From JAAEKA01 sp049299095 (GTDB lineage: Bacteria; Chloroflexota; Anaerolineae; JAAEKA01), in the NCBI GenBank assembly GCA_049299095.1, contig JBAQWV010000143.1:54079-118078 (forward strand): a stretch of DNA of 64,000 bases, written 5' to 3'. The position numbers were made by a program, and so were the translations under genes. The number at the start of each line of letters is the position of its first letter. Position 1 is the stretch's first letter. Under the pieces are notes generated by a model. That model did not search any database and had not been told where the DNA came from. It saw only the letters and a program-made list of their open reading frames with translations. This document shows, one piece after another, positions 20,231 to 29,091 of the stretch.

Positions 20231-21043
20231 ATGAAAAACATCATGACTAAAATCACAGTTGGCTTGCTGGCAATGGTCGTATTGGCGCTTATTCTGCTGG
20301 TCTTCGTAGCCCGGCCAGAAGCTGCCCGCCTGCCGGCTGAAACAACCAACTTTGCATCCCGCTCGATTGAAAATGGCGCACTGATCTTCGAAGCCAACTG
20401 CATCGGCTGCCACGGCGTTCAGGGCAAGGGCATTCCTGGTGTCGCACCAGCCTTAAATACGGCCGAATTCTTCACCAACCGGCTAACCGAAATAGGCTAC
20501 GTCGGTTCACTGCGCACCTTTATCGAAAGCACGGTTAACTCCGGTCGCCCGGTTGGCAGCGGCCAGTATAGTGGCAAGATGGCAACCTGGGGCAAGCAAT
20601 ATGGTGGTCCCCTGCGCCCAGATCAGGTTTCGGACGTGGCTTCGTTTATCCTGAATTGGGAAGCGACAGCAATGGGCACGACAGTTCTCATCACCAGCAC
20701 AGCCACTGGCCCCACCATTGACGAAAGCCTGCCGCCGGTTGAGCTTGGCAAGGCCGTCTACGCGGCTAACGGGTGTTCTGGCTGTCATGGCGACCCCGCT
20801 ACCGGCACAGCTGGTGCGGTCGGCCCCACCATGGCCGGCATCGCGACACGCGGTGGCAACGAAGTGGCTGGCTTGTCCGCAGAAGAGTATATCCGCCAGT
20901 CCATCCTGCAGCCGAATGCCCATCTTGTGGCACAGTGCCCGACCGGCGCTTGTCTGCCGAACCTGATGCCGCAAACGTTCGCAACGACCATCCCGCCCAA
21001 GCAACTTGACGGCCTGGTTGAATACCTGCTGACGCTGAAATAA
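20231..21043 (+). CDS. Membrane-anchored di-haem cytochrome c
   Basis: 270 residues. The N-terminus has one hydrophobic helix (about 8-26) that acts as a signal or anchor. Two haem-binding motifs, CIGCH (about residue 58) and CSGCH (about 180), define two mono-haem cytochrome c domains. Possible Met ligands lie in SGKMATWGKQYGG and LMPQTFA. It starts 6 bases after cytochrome b, so it is probably the cytochrome c1-like partner that takes electrons from the Rieske protein. Exact interaction with the second di-haem protein is inferred from gene order only. Confidence 0.9.
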   Translation: MKNIMTKITVGLLAMVVLALILLVFVARPEAARLPAETTNFASRSIENGALIFEANCIGCHGVQGKGIPGVAPALNTAEFFTNRLTEIGYVGSLRTFIESTVNSGRPVGSGQYSGKMATWGKQYGGPLRPDQVSDVASFILNWEATAMGTTVLITSTATGPTIDESLPPVELGKAVYAANGCSGCHGDPATGTAGAVGPTMAGIATRGGNEVAGLSAEEYIRQSILQPNAHLVAQCPTGACLPNLMPQTFATTIPPKQLDGLVEYLLTLK

Positions 21044-21050
21044 CATAGCA

Positions 21051-21088
21051 AACAGGCAACTGGAATCCTTTCTGGTTGCCTGTTTTTT
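21051..21088 (+). terminator. Terminator-like hairpin inside the cytochrome operon
   Basis: AACAGGCAAC 21051-21060 pairs perfectly with GTTGCCTGTT 21075-21084, followed by a T run. It lies between the two cytochrome c genes, 19 bases before ATG 21107, and may lower expression of the last gene or mark a 3' end. Confidence 0.75.
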
Positions 21089-21106
21089 CAGCCGTAAGGA
21101 GTCAAC

Positions 21107-21925
21107 ATGAAACAAGTACGCATGGCACGTCTCTTAGGCGCTGGCGCGCTCATCGCGCTGTTGCTCATCATTGGTACGCTCACGACCTGGGCGCAGGAAG
21201 GCGGCAGCGGCGACGTTACCCGCGGTTCGCAAATCTTCGATGCCAACTGTGCGGTCTGTCACGGGCCAGATGGCAAGGGACGCGTCGGCGCGAACCTATC
21301 CAACGCTTTTTCCGCCATTGATCCCGTCGCTTTTGCCCGCTCGGTCGTCGAACAAGGGGTTAGCGGCACACCGATGATCCCCTGGAGCAAGAAATATGGC
21401 GGCCCGCTGGATGACCAGCAGCTTGAGGACGTAATTGCTTTCGTAACCAGCCTGAGCGGCGGGCGCAGCAGCATGGCCCCCACGGCCACCCCCTTCCCTG
21501 TGACACCAGTTCCACCGGTCCCCGGAGCCACTGGCGATCCCACGCACGGCAAGCTGCTCTTCCTGCAAAACTGTTCCGTCTGCCACGGCGATCAGGGTCA
21601 GGGGCGCATCGGCGCAGCACTCACCAAGGGCTTCTCCAGCTTCAACCCGCAACAGTTTGCCCGCACCACCATCGCGCAGGGTGTGGCGAACTCGCCCATG
21701 CCCGCCTGGGATCAGGCCTACGGCGGCCCGCTGACCGCGAGCGAGATTGACGATATTTCGTCGTATCTAATCACCCTGCCCGCGCAGGCTGTCACTCCCA
21801 GTATGGTCACCGTGCAAACACCGGTCAAAAACACCAACTGGCTGGTCGTCTTGCTGGTGATCGTTGCGGCAATCATCCTGGCCGTGATGGTGATGCTCTT
21901 CTCTGGACGAAATAATCCAGCTTAA
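21107..21925 (+). CDS. Di-haem cytochrome c with C-terminal membrane anchor
   Basis: 272 residues. A cleavable signal peptide (GALIALLLIIGTLTTWAQ) is followed by two cytochrome c domains with CAVCH (about residue 48) and CSVCH (about 159), separated by a TPFPVTPVPPVPG linker. Both domains carry a PM motif (GTPMIPW, NSPMPAW) for the Met ligand. A transmembrane helix (about 243-264) near the C-terminus holds it in the membrane. RBS AAGGAG is present. It probably carries electrons from the bc complex to a terminal acceptor. A separate anchor mode from the upstream protein suggests the two are not simple duplicates. Confidence 0.9.
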   Translation: MKQVRMARLLGAGALIALLLIIGTLTTWAQEGGSGDVTRGSQIFDANCAVCHGPDGKGRVGANLSNAFSAIDPVAFARSVVEQGVSGTPMIPWSKKYGGPLDDQQLEDVIAFVTSLSGGRSSMAPTATPFPVTPVPPVPGATGDPTHGKLLFLQNCSVCHGDQGQGRIGAALTKGFSSFNPQQFARTTIAQGVANSPMPAWDQAYGGPLTASEIDDISSYLITLPAQAVTPSMVTVQTPVKNTNWLVVLLVIVAAIILAVMVMLFSGRNNPA

Positions 21926-21942
21926 AGCCCGCCTTCTTCGAT

Positions 21943-21979
21943 AAAAAAAGTCCCTGCGCTCATGGCAGGGACTTTTTTT
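21943..21979. terminator. Bidirectional terminator between convergent genes
   Basis: A-rich arm AAAAAAGTCCCTGC ending at 21956 pairs with GCAGGGACTTTTTTT (21965-21979). A runs on one side and T runs on the other serve both strands: the cytochrome operon and the minus-strand gene ending at 22010. Confidence 0.9.
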
Positions 21980-22009
21980 TATCGCTACACTTGCAACAAG
22001 CAAAAAACG

Positions 22010-23737
22010 CTATCCAGCCTGTAAGCGGTTGATCTCCACCTGCAAGATGCGTCGCAGGATCGCGATGCTGGTGGCGTAGGTCGGGTCTACCCCGAAATAA
22101 CTCAGACTCTTGGCCAGCAGGCTTTGCCGCCGACTGTACGGCGTGTCCGACGTATAATGCAGCAAGCCGATATCGTAGGGCGCATTGATGAACAGATTAA
22201 CAATCTCGTTCGTTGGATACCGCTGCGGATAAATGTCTTCGTAGATGGCGCTCAGGTACGGCCCGGCTTCCATCTCAATGTCCGTGTAGCCTTCACGGTA
22301 AAAGACAGCCATAAACTGGCGGTTCTGCAGGAATGTACCGCGCACCGTCACACCCTTTTGATTGTCGAATACCGTGCTGTGCAGCAGGTAGGGCCGTACA
22401 TCCCCCGCCTTGAAGCAATTCTTAAAGAGGAAAGTGTTCTTCGAGTGCTCGTCGTACACTACGTTCGGGATCATCACATCACCCACGCGGCCATTCAGCG
22501 ACGCGGCTTTCCCCATGATGTAGATACCCTGAATATCCGGCACTTCCGCGGCCATCTGCGAAAACACCAGATACGCCGCCATGCCCAGCGGATAATCAAT
22601 GTTGATAATCAGCGCACGGCTTTGCTGAAGCATGTCCAGCCCCGGCATATGCAGCCGTGGGTCCATCCGGCTCGGCTTGAGCTGCGCCAGATCAATCACC
22701 TGGCTGCTGACATCGAGGTAATGCGGGTTGTCCACGCGGTGAATCCCCAGCGAGCGTTCCAGGTCGAAATACTGCTCATAGCGCTGCGGATCGGCAGCCA
22801 GAAAAGAGCGCTGCATGTAGTACAGCAGGTTTTCCTGCCCCGCCTGGCTCCCTTCACTCACCAAATGCTGCCATTCTTCCCACAAGCCTTCGGGGTTATG
22901 CTCCTGCAAATGCGCCAGGATTTCTCCCTTGTGCTGCCGCGCATAGCCGTTCAACAGATTAGGCAGCGCGTGTGGGTTGCTGGACACAAAGTACACCGGG
23001 CGCGTATCCAGCGCATCCACATCGCTCAGGTTCAGCACACTGTGCCACCACGACTGCACCGCCTGGCGATAATCCGACACCGAGCCAGCCAGCAAGTTCA
23101 GCCGCATGTCAGCCGGTTCCGAAGCCATGCTGCGCAACGCCGCAAAGAAATCCTTGCCCCACACGCGTTGCAGCAAGCGAAAATCATCTTCGCTCAGTCC
23201 CAATGTAGCGCGCACTTTGCTCAGCTTGCTGTCACTGATCGGCTTTTTGCCCGTCTGCCGCACCAGCCACTCGCCGATTTCAGTCTCGTGCAGGCGTTGG
23301 TGCAGCTTGTTCCATTCAATCTGATACGCGGTCAGAATCGGGATCAGGTCATCAATATCGCTAACGCTGGAGATGTACGCAGCCAGCACGCCATCCTGCG
23401 TATTGAAAAACATCTTGCGTCGCCGCGCCACCGCGAACACGCGCTGCCAGTCGCTCACCTTCACACCCGCGCGGCGCTGGAACACCTCATCCGACTGCGC
23501 CAGCAGCACCCGCTTCACCTGATAAATGCAGGAGGGCAGGCGCATCGCTGCATACACCAGCGCCGGAATATCCGGCTCCGGGCTATCCGCCTTCGGGTGC
23601 AGGCTGGCGCGCATCCCCGCGTGGGTTTCTTCCAATGAACGCACACGCACCGATTCGCTGCTGCGCAGCAGCGAATAATAGGTACGAATGTACAGGTCTA
23701 CTTCTTCGTTGATAGTTTCGGGTACGGTTCTTAACAT
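22010..23737 (-). CDS. Large protein of unknown function with a nucleoside-phosphorylase-like C-terminal region
   Basis: 575 residues from ATG 23737; the frame is open to GTG 23782 but neither start has a Shine-Dalgarno. No signal or membrane helix. The N-terminal two thirds is helical and without a recognised motif. The C-terminal third (about 400-530) has GIYIMGKAASLNGRVGDVMIP and then REGYTDIEMEAGPYL, which resembles the base-binding strand and EME(A/G) motif of the purine nucleoside phosphorylase / AMP nucleosidase fold. This is a pattern-based guess. The gene is isolated, convergent to the cytochrome operon and divergent from the CcmC-like gene. Confidence 0.65.
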   Translation of the reverse strand: MLRTVPETINEEVDLYIRTYYSLLRSSESVRVRSLEETHAGMRASLHPKADSPEPDIPALVYAAMRLPSCIYQVKRVLLAQSDEVFQRRAGVKVSDWQRVFAVARRRKMFFNTQDGVLAAYISSVSDIDDLIPILTAYQIEWNKLHQRLHETEIGEWLVRQTGKKPISDSKLSKVRATLGLSEDDFRLLQRVWGKDFFAALRSMASEPADMRLNLLAGSVSDYRQAVQSWWHSVLNLSDVDALDTRPVYFVSSNPHALPNLLNGYARQHKGEILAHLQEHNPEGLWEEWQHLVSEGSQAGQENLLYYMQRSFLAADPQRYEQYFDLERSLGIHRVDNPHYLDVSSQVIDLAQLKPSRMDPRLHMPGLDMLQQSRALIINIDYPLGMAAYLVFSQMAAEVPDIQGIYIMGKAASLNGRVGDVMIPNVVYDEHSKNTFLFKNCFKAGDVRPYLLHSTVFDNQKGVTVRGTFLQNRQFMAVFYREGYTDIEMEAGPYLSAIYEDIYPQRYPTNEIVNLFINAPYDIGLLHYTSDTPYSRRQSLLAKSLSYFGVDPTYATSIAILRRILQVEINRLQAG

Positions 23738-23962
23738 AGTAGGTAGATTGGTGGGTGGGGAAATTGGTGCGCCCTTACACACAGTACAACAGCCAGTGTG
23801 CCAGAGGCAGAAAAATAGTAAAATGGAATGCCAAGGTTGTACGAGGCAAGTGTCACCAACAATTTACAACCTGCCACTCACTCATGCAAGTATAGTCTAG
23901 CCCGTGCGTCTGGTCAAACTGCGGGCTTTCCTGACAGCTTGGCGGGGTCGTTGCCGCTATGG

Positions 23963-23968
23963 TATACT
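23963..23968 (+). promoter_or_regulatory. -10 box of a likely leaderless promoter for the CcmC-like gene
   Basis: TATACT ends 6 bases before ATG 23975; TTGGCG 23939-23944 stands 18 bases upstream as a -35. No ribosome binding site precedes the ATG. Confidence 0.5.
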
Positions 23969-23974
23969 CGCGCT

Positions 23975-24625
23975 ATGACATTCACCGCATCTCCCCCGCC
24001 CCCCTCCCGTTGGCTCACCCCCGCGCGCGCCGCGCTTTTCAGTGGCGTACTGCTGGTGCTTCTAGTCGCATTGCTCCTGCTGGCCCCCGCAGAACAACAA
24101 CTCGGCAATCTACTCAAGGTCATCTATCTGCACGGCGCGCTGGCGCGTATGGGCATCTATGCCATGCTGCTGGCCGGGCTGCTTGGCGCCCTCTATCTGC
24201 TGCGGCCCCTGCCCGCGTTGCTGCGTTGGTCAAACGCCACGCAAGTAGCCGGCATGACCGCCTTCATCGTCCACTTCCTACTGAGCGTGATCCCCACACA
24301 CGCCACCTGGGGCATGTGGATCGCGTTCGATGAGCCGCGCACGCGCATGAGCCTGCAAATCATCGGCGTCGGCCTGCTAGTCATGCTGGTGCGTCACCTG
24401 CTCAACGACCACCGCTTCAGCGCGTTATCCAACCTGCTGCTGGCCGGCGCAGTGTTGCTCCTCAACCTGCGCACCGGCGTGCTGCGGCATCCACTCAACC
24501 CGATTGGCGATTCGTCATCGTCAACCATTCAAATCTTCTATCTCGCCATCCTGCTGGTCTGCGGCCTGCTGACCGCACTGCTGGCCTGGGCACTTGCCAC
24601 GCGCACCGACGCGTCCACCGCATGA
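23975..24625 (+). CDS. CcmC-like cytochrome c assembly membrane protein
   Basis: 216 residues with about six membrane helices. Features resembling CcmC/CcsA-type haem handling proteins are YLHGALARMGIY (conserved His loop) and THATWGMWIAFDEPRTRMS, a diverged form of the tryptophan-rich WGTWW motif. Because that motif is degenerate, haem handling is not assured. A possible link is the maturation of the cytochromes c upstream, but they are in another transcript. Its stop overlaps the next start (ATGA), so it is coupled to the NAD(P)HX repair gene. Confidence 0.6.
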   Translation: MTFTASPPPPSRWLTPARAALFSGVLLVLLVALLLLAPAEQQLGNLLKVIYLHGALARMGIYAMLLAGLLGALYLLRPLPALLRWSNATQVAGMTAFIVHFLLSVIPTHATWGMWIAFDEPRTRMSLQIIGVGLLVMLVRHLLNDHRFSALSNLLLAGAVLLLNLRTGVLRHPLNPIGDSSSSTIQIFYLAILLVCGLLTALLAWALATRTDASTA

Positions 24626-26319
24626 AAATCCTCTCCGTCGCCGAAATGGTGCGCATCGAGCAAGCTGCCGATGCCGCAGGCCATCCTTACGCCACCATGA
24701 TGGAACAGGCAGGGCGCGGCGTTGCGGCCAGCTTGCTGCGCGCCCTGCATTCGTGGGACAGCAGCGGCAGCGTGCTGGTGCTGGTGGGGCCGGGCAACAA
24801 CGGCGGCGACGGGCTGGTGGCCGCGCGCTATGTGCGTCAATGGCAGCCCCAGCGCCAGATCCTCGTCTACACCTGGCGGCACAGCCCGGACGGCGACGCC
24901 AACTACGAGGCCGCGCGCCAGCTCAAGATCACGCTTCAGCGCGCCGAAGACGATCCCGACTTTGCCATCTTGCAAGACGCGGTGCTGGAAGCCGATGTCA
25001 TCATAGACGCGCTGCTGGGAACCGGCGTCGCCCGCCCAATCACCGGCCAACTGGCCGAACTGCTGGCTGCGGTGCAGGAGAGCCTTGCCGCCCGCGCCCA
25101 GGCCCTTGCCGAGGCCGCCGCCGATTTCGATCCGCCCCCTCCCACCAACGCGCACAGCGCCGCGCAAGCCGTGCGTCCGGTGGCCGACTATGATTTCCTG
25201 CTCCTGCCGCCGTGGCCCGCGCCGCCCGAGCCATACATCGTCGCCGTGGACTGTCCCAGCGGGTTGAACTGCGACACGGGCCTGCTTGATCCCGCCGCGC
25301 TGCGCGCCGATTTAACCGTCACCTTCGCCTTCCCCAAGACCGGCCATTTCATCGCCGATGGCCCCGCGGCCTGTGGCCGCCTCGAAATCGCCGACATCGG
25401 CGTAGACGACACCTTTGCCAACACAGTACCGCTGGAACTGGCAACGCCCGCCCGCGCCCAAAGTTGGCTGCCGTCCCGCCCCAGTGATGCCAACAAGGGT
25501 ACCTTCGGCAAGGCATTGCTCGCGGCAGGCTCCATCAACTACACTGGCGCAGCGCACTTGGCCAGCCTGGCCGCGTACCGTGTGGGTGCAGGGCTGGTGA
25601 CCTGTGGCATCCCGGCTTCGCTGCACACTGCGCTGGCTGCGGGCGCAGTCGAACCAACCTGGCTCTTGCTGCCCGAAGCGCAAGGCGGGTTGCATCCTGA
25701 TGCAGCCGCGCCACTGGCTGCGCAGGCCGCCGGGTACAAAGCCCTGCTGGTTGGCCCCGGCCTGACCCAACAACCCGCCGCGGTGCAGTTTATCCATCGT
25801 CTGATCGGCGCGGACGGCGACAGCCTGCGCGGTTTGCCCTGGGTACTGGACGCCGACGCGCTCAACGCGCTGGCGCAGCAGGCCGACTGGCCCCGTCGCC
25901 TGCCCTCCCAGGTGATTCTAACACCGCATCCAGGCGAAATGGCGCGGCTGTGCGATTGCGATGTGCGTACCGTGCAGGCAGACCGCATCCACCTGGCGCG
26001 CACGCAGGCTGCCGCCTGGCAGGCAGTGGTGATGCTGAAAGGCGCGTACACCGTGATCGCCGCGCCCGATGGCCGCACGGTGCTGCTGCCCTTTGCCAAC
26101 CCTGCGCTGGCTACCGCAGGCAGCGGTGACGTGCTGGCCGGCGCTATCGTTGGCTTGCTGGCGCAGGGCCTGCCCCCGTTCGAGGCTACTTGCTGTGCCG
26201 GTTATCTGCACGGGTTGGCGGGCGAACTGGCACGCCGCGATCTGGGCGAAGCGGGCGTGGTTGCCGGGGACTTGTTGCCCCGCTTGCCGCTGGCATTGCG
26301 CCAACTGCGCGCAGCCTGA
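24622..26319 (+). CDS. nnr: Bifunctional NAD(P)H-hydrate epimerase / ADP-dependent dehydratase
   Basis: 565 residues, a fusion of YjeF_N epimerase (about 1-220, GPGNNGGDGLVAARY) and the ribokinase-like dehydratase (about 285-560, ending in ATAGSGDVLAGAIVGLLAQG). It repairs hydrated NADH and NADPH (NADHX, NADPHX). A Pro/Ala-rich insertion (about 152-200) lies inside the epimerase domain just before DCPSGLNCDTG; such an insert is uncommon. Starts by ATGA overlap with the CcmC-like gene and ends 6 bases before the next gene. Confidence 0.93.
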   Translation: MKILSVAEMVRIEQAADAAGHPYATMMEQAGRGVAASLLRALHSWDSSGSVLVLVGPGNNGGDGLVAARYVRQWQPQRQILVYTWRHSPDGDANYEAARQLKITLQRAEDDPDFAILQDAVLEADVIIDALLGTGVARPITGQLAELLAAVQESLAARAQALAEAAADFDPPPPTNAHSAAQAVRPVADYDFLLLPPWPAPPEPYIVAVDCPSGLNCDTGLLDPAALRADLTVTFAFPKTGHFIADGPAACGRLEIADIGVDDTFANTVPLELATPARAQSWLPSRPSDANKGTFGKALLAAGSINYTGAAHLASLAAYRVGAGLVTCGIPASLHTALAAGAVEPTWLLLPEAQGGLHPDAAAPLAAQAAGYKALLVGPGLTQQPAAVQFIHRLIGADGDSLRGLPWVLDADALNALAQQADWPRRLPSQVILTPHPGEMARLCDCDVRTVQADRIHLARTQAAAWQAVVMLKGAYTVIAAPDGRTVLLPFANPALATAGSGDVLAGAIVGLLAQGLPPFEATCCAGYLHGLAGELARRDLGEAGVVAGDLLPRLPLALRQLRAA

Positions 26320-26325
26320 ACCACC

Positions 26326-27735
26326 ATGCCCCTCACGTCTTCCGTGCCAGTTGCCTTCGCCAGTCGTCGTATTATGTGGACGCTGCGCGCCCTCTGCGTG
26401 ACGCTGCTGGCCCTGCACCTGGCCGCGCCGCACCTGCCCGAAGCCCAAGCTTGGGCTGTGTGGCCGTACACCTACCTGCCGCCGATTTGGCGCTGGCTGT
26501 TGGCCGCGCTGGCCGGAGCAACATTGCTGCCAGCCGTGGCAAACCGTCTGGCCGACGCCATCACGACGCGGCCCGGTCTGCCCACGCGTCACCGCAACGC
26601 ACTGTTCGCCTTCATTGCGCTGCTCTGCTTGCTGCCCTTTAGCCTGTGGCGCATCGTGCATACCCGCTGGGGAGACGCGTACATTCTGGTCAACGGTATT
26701 TCGTATCCCGATCCTGCACTGCGCGTCGGGGTGTCCTGGCGTGCGCCGATTGACCTGTGGCTGCACATTCGCCTATGGGAGTTCGGCCAGCGCCTCTGGG
26801 GCTGGACCGACGCCTGGCCCGCGTATCGCATTCTCAGCCCACTGGCAGGCGTGCTGTTTGTCTTTGTCCTGCTAAAGCTGGCCGATAGCATCGGGCACAC
26901 GCGCAGCGAAAAGTTATTGATCGCCGGACTGATCGGCACGCTGGGCTTGATGCAAATTTTCTTTGGCTACGCAGAAAATTACAGCCTGGCCGCGGCAGGT
27001 GTGTTATTATTTTTATGGTTGGCATTGGAAACACTAGCCGGACGGCGTGCTTTATGGCAGCCTGCGCTGGCGCTGGCAGTTACGCACGGCCTGCATCCAT
27101 CCACGCTGGTACTGGCCCCCGCGCTGCTGTATGTGCTGATGGTTGATGCCCGGCGCACGAGCTGGCCGCGTGCACTGCTCCAGGCCGCGCTGCCGATGTT
27201 CATCGTTGGCGGCGGCATCTGGTTGCTGATGACGGCAAGCGGGCATGGGCTGGGCACGCTGGCAACCACCGATTCGCCGGGCGGCGGTGATGGTCGCTGG
27301 CTGGTGCCGCTGCGTCACACCGCCACCCGCTGGGAACATTACACGCTCTTTTCCGCCGCACATCTGCTCGACTGGCTGAACTCGCACCTGCTGAGCGCAC
27401 CGGTGACGCTGGGCAGTTTGCTGATTTTGGCTGCGGCAGCCTGGCGGCAACGCATCCCCGCGGCCGTGTCTGATGCTGAAATCCGGTTTTTGTTCGTGGC
27501 TACAGCAGGTTACTGGCTGTTTACCTGGATTTGGAACCCGGACTATGGCGGGCAGCGCGACTGGGATTTGTTCAGTCTGGCCGCGTTGCCGGGTACGTTG
27601 CTGTTGGCGCGGGCTTTGCCACGGTTCCTGCGCGCACGCGCGACCCTGAACCAGGCCGCGGTCATGCTGATCGCCGTCAGCGCCATCCACACCATCGCCT
27701 GGATTTACCAAAACACCCGACCGTGGGAATGGTGA
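26326..27735 (+). CDS. Polytopic membrane protein of unknown function
   Basis: 469 residues with about ten predicted membrane helices. Extracytoplasmic loops contain RWGDAYILVNGISYPD and, near the C-terminus, NPDYGGQRDWDLFS. The pattern of an early acidic residue in a loop after the first helices, plus the late D/W-rich loop, recalls GT-C fold glycosyltransferases (mannosyltransferase or ArnT-like), but no firm assignment is possible. It follows nnr with 6 bases between them and is followed by a palindromic repeat, so it is likely the last gene of the CcmC-like/nnr transcript. Confidence 0.65.
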   Translation: MPLTSSVPVAFASRRIMWTLRALCVTLLALHLAAPHLPEAQAWAVWPYTYLPPIWRWLLAALAGATLLPAVANRLADAITTRPGLPTRHRNALFAFIALLCLLPFSLWRIVHTRWGDAYILVNGISYPDPALRVGVSWRAPIDLWLHIRLWEFGQRLWGWTDAWPAYRILSPLAGVLFVFVLLKLADSIGHTRSEKLLIAGLIGTLGLMQIFFGYAENYSLAAAGVLLFLWLALETLAGRRALWQPALALAVTHGLHPSTLVLAPALLYVLMVDARRTSWPRALLQAALPMFIVGGGIWLLMTASGHGLGTLATTDSPGGGDGRWLVPLRHTATRWEHYTLFSAAHLLDWLNSHLLSAPVTLGSLLILAAAAWRQRIPAAVSDAEIRFLFVATAGYWLFTWIWNPDYGGQRDWDLFSLAALPGTLLLARALPRFLRARATLNQAAVMLIAVSAIHTIAWIYQNTRPWEW

Positions 27736-27743
27736 CAGACTCT

Positions 27744-27811
27744 ACCACCAAGACACAAGGACACAAAGCAATTATTTCTTTCTGATCTTTGTGCCTTGGT
27801 GTCTTTGTGGT
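27744..27811. repeat. Palindromic intergenic repeat, ACCACAAAG type, copy 1
   Basis: A 25-base arm 27744-27768 (ACCACCAAGACACAAGG...) pairs imperfectly with the arm 27787-27811 (CTTTGTGCCTTGGTG...). It resembles the copy at 32551-32606. It also forms a hairpin between two genes on the same strand and overlaps nothing coding. Confidence 0.7.
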
Positions 27812-27835
27812 AAAGTTTGCTATGAAACAATGTCT

Positions 27836-29020
27836 ATGCCTGATTTAACTGATATCCAACCCCTCCTCACCGACGCTCAATTGGACGGCTGGTTGCTGTT
27901 CGATTTTCGCGGCATGAACCCGATTGCCGCGAGCATTGCGCCGCTGCCCGCGCACGCGATCTTTAGCCGCCGCTGGGCTTACTGGATCCCCGCACAAGGC
28001 GAACCGCAGTGGCTGGTCCATGCCATCGAGCTGGCCCCCTTCCACGATCTGCCCACACCGCCGCGCAGCTACGTGCGCTGGGATGAACTAGCAACCCAGC
28101 TCAAGGCGATGCTGGGCGACGCGCGCCGCATCGCGATGGAATATTCCCCGCGCGGGGCAATTCCCTACGTCAGCCGCGTGGACGCGGGCACACTGGAACT
28201 GGTGCGCGGGTTGGGCGTGGAGGTCGTCACCTCTGCCGACCTGGTGCAGGCTGTGGAAGCACGTCTGACGCCCGCGCAAATCGCTGGACATCGCCGCGCC
28301 GCGGCCGCGCTGCTGCGCATCAAAGACGCCGCCTTCGTGCATGTAGCGCACGCGCTGCGCGACGGCCAGCGCATCACCGAGTACAGTGTGCAGCAATGGA
28401 TTGATGCACGGCTGGCCGAGGCCGGGTTGGAGGCGGATCACGGTGCTATTGTGGCAGTCAACGCGCACGCAGCCGATCCACACTACATCCCCACCGCGCA
28501 ACGTCATGCAGCGATCACGCCCGGCGACTTCCTGCTGCTGGACCTGTGGGCGCGCGAACAGCAACCAGACGCGATCATGGGCGACATTACCTGGGTGGCG
28601 CTCTGTACCGACGCAGTGCCGCGGCGTTATCAGCATATTGCAGATATTGTGGCCGATGCACGCGACGCGGCCGTGGCCTTCATCGAAACGGAGATGGCCG
28701 CGGGGCGGTCTGTGCGCGGCTGCGACGTGGACGATGTGTGCCGCGGCGTGATCGAACGCGCCGGCTATGGCCCTTACTTCATCCATCGCACCGGCCATTC
28801 GCTGGGCCACGAAGGCCACGGCAACGGTGCGCATCTTGACAACCTGGAGACGCACGACACGCGTATATTGCTGCCCAACACCGCCTTCACCATCGAGCCG
28901 GGTATTTACCTGCCGGGCGATTTTGGCGTGCGGCTGGAAATTGACGTGTTGGTGCATGAACACGGCATCGAAATCACCACCCTGCCTCTGCAGCGGGACA
29001 TCATTCCGCTGCTGGCGTAG
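27836..29020 (+). CDS. M24-family Xaa-Pro aminopeptidase/dipeptidase
   Basis: 394 residues from ATG 27836; an ATG two codons earlier (27830) is equally possible. The N-terminal creatinase-like domain is about 1-150. The pita-bread catalytic domain has the five metal ligands in LLLDLWARE and GDITWVAL (Asp, Asp), HRTGHSLG (His), TIEPGIYLP (Glu) and LEIDVLV (Glu). It should cut the bond before proline or a dipeptide in the cytoplasm. It may stand alone; a palindromic repeat precedes it. Confidence 0.85.
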   Translation: MPDLTDIQPLLTDAQLDGWLLFDFRGMNPIAASIAPLPAHAIFSRRWAYWIPAQGEPQWLVHAIELAPFHDLPTPPRSYVRWDELATQLKAMLGDARRIAMEYSPRGAIPYVSRVDAGTLELVRGLGVEVVTSADLVQAVEARLTPAQIAGHRRAAAALLRIKDAAFVHVAHALRDGQRITEYSVQQWIDARLAEAGLEADHGAIVAVNAHAADPHYIPTAQRHAAITPGDFLLLDLWAREQQPDAIMGDITWVALCTDAVPRRYQHIADIVADARDAAVAFIETEMAAGRSVRGCDVDDVCRGVIERAGYGPYFIHRTGHSLGHEGHGNGAHLDNLETHDTRILLPNTAFTIEPGIYLPGDFGVRLEIDVLVHEHGIEITTLPLQRDIIPLLA

Positions 29021-29091
29021 GGTGGCGGATTGGAGACAAGACCTTACCCACTTGTTTACCCATCTACCTGCCTACTCGCCTGCTTCCAACA

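Noticed and set aside
22124..23638. Long plus-strand open frame (504 codons) opposite the 575-residue gene
   Set aside because: It is an antisense shadow: His/Arg/Gln-rich with no recognisable motif, while the minus strand has a coherent protein with conserved segments.
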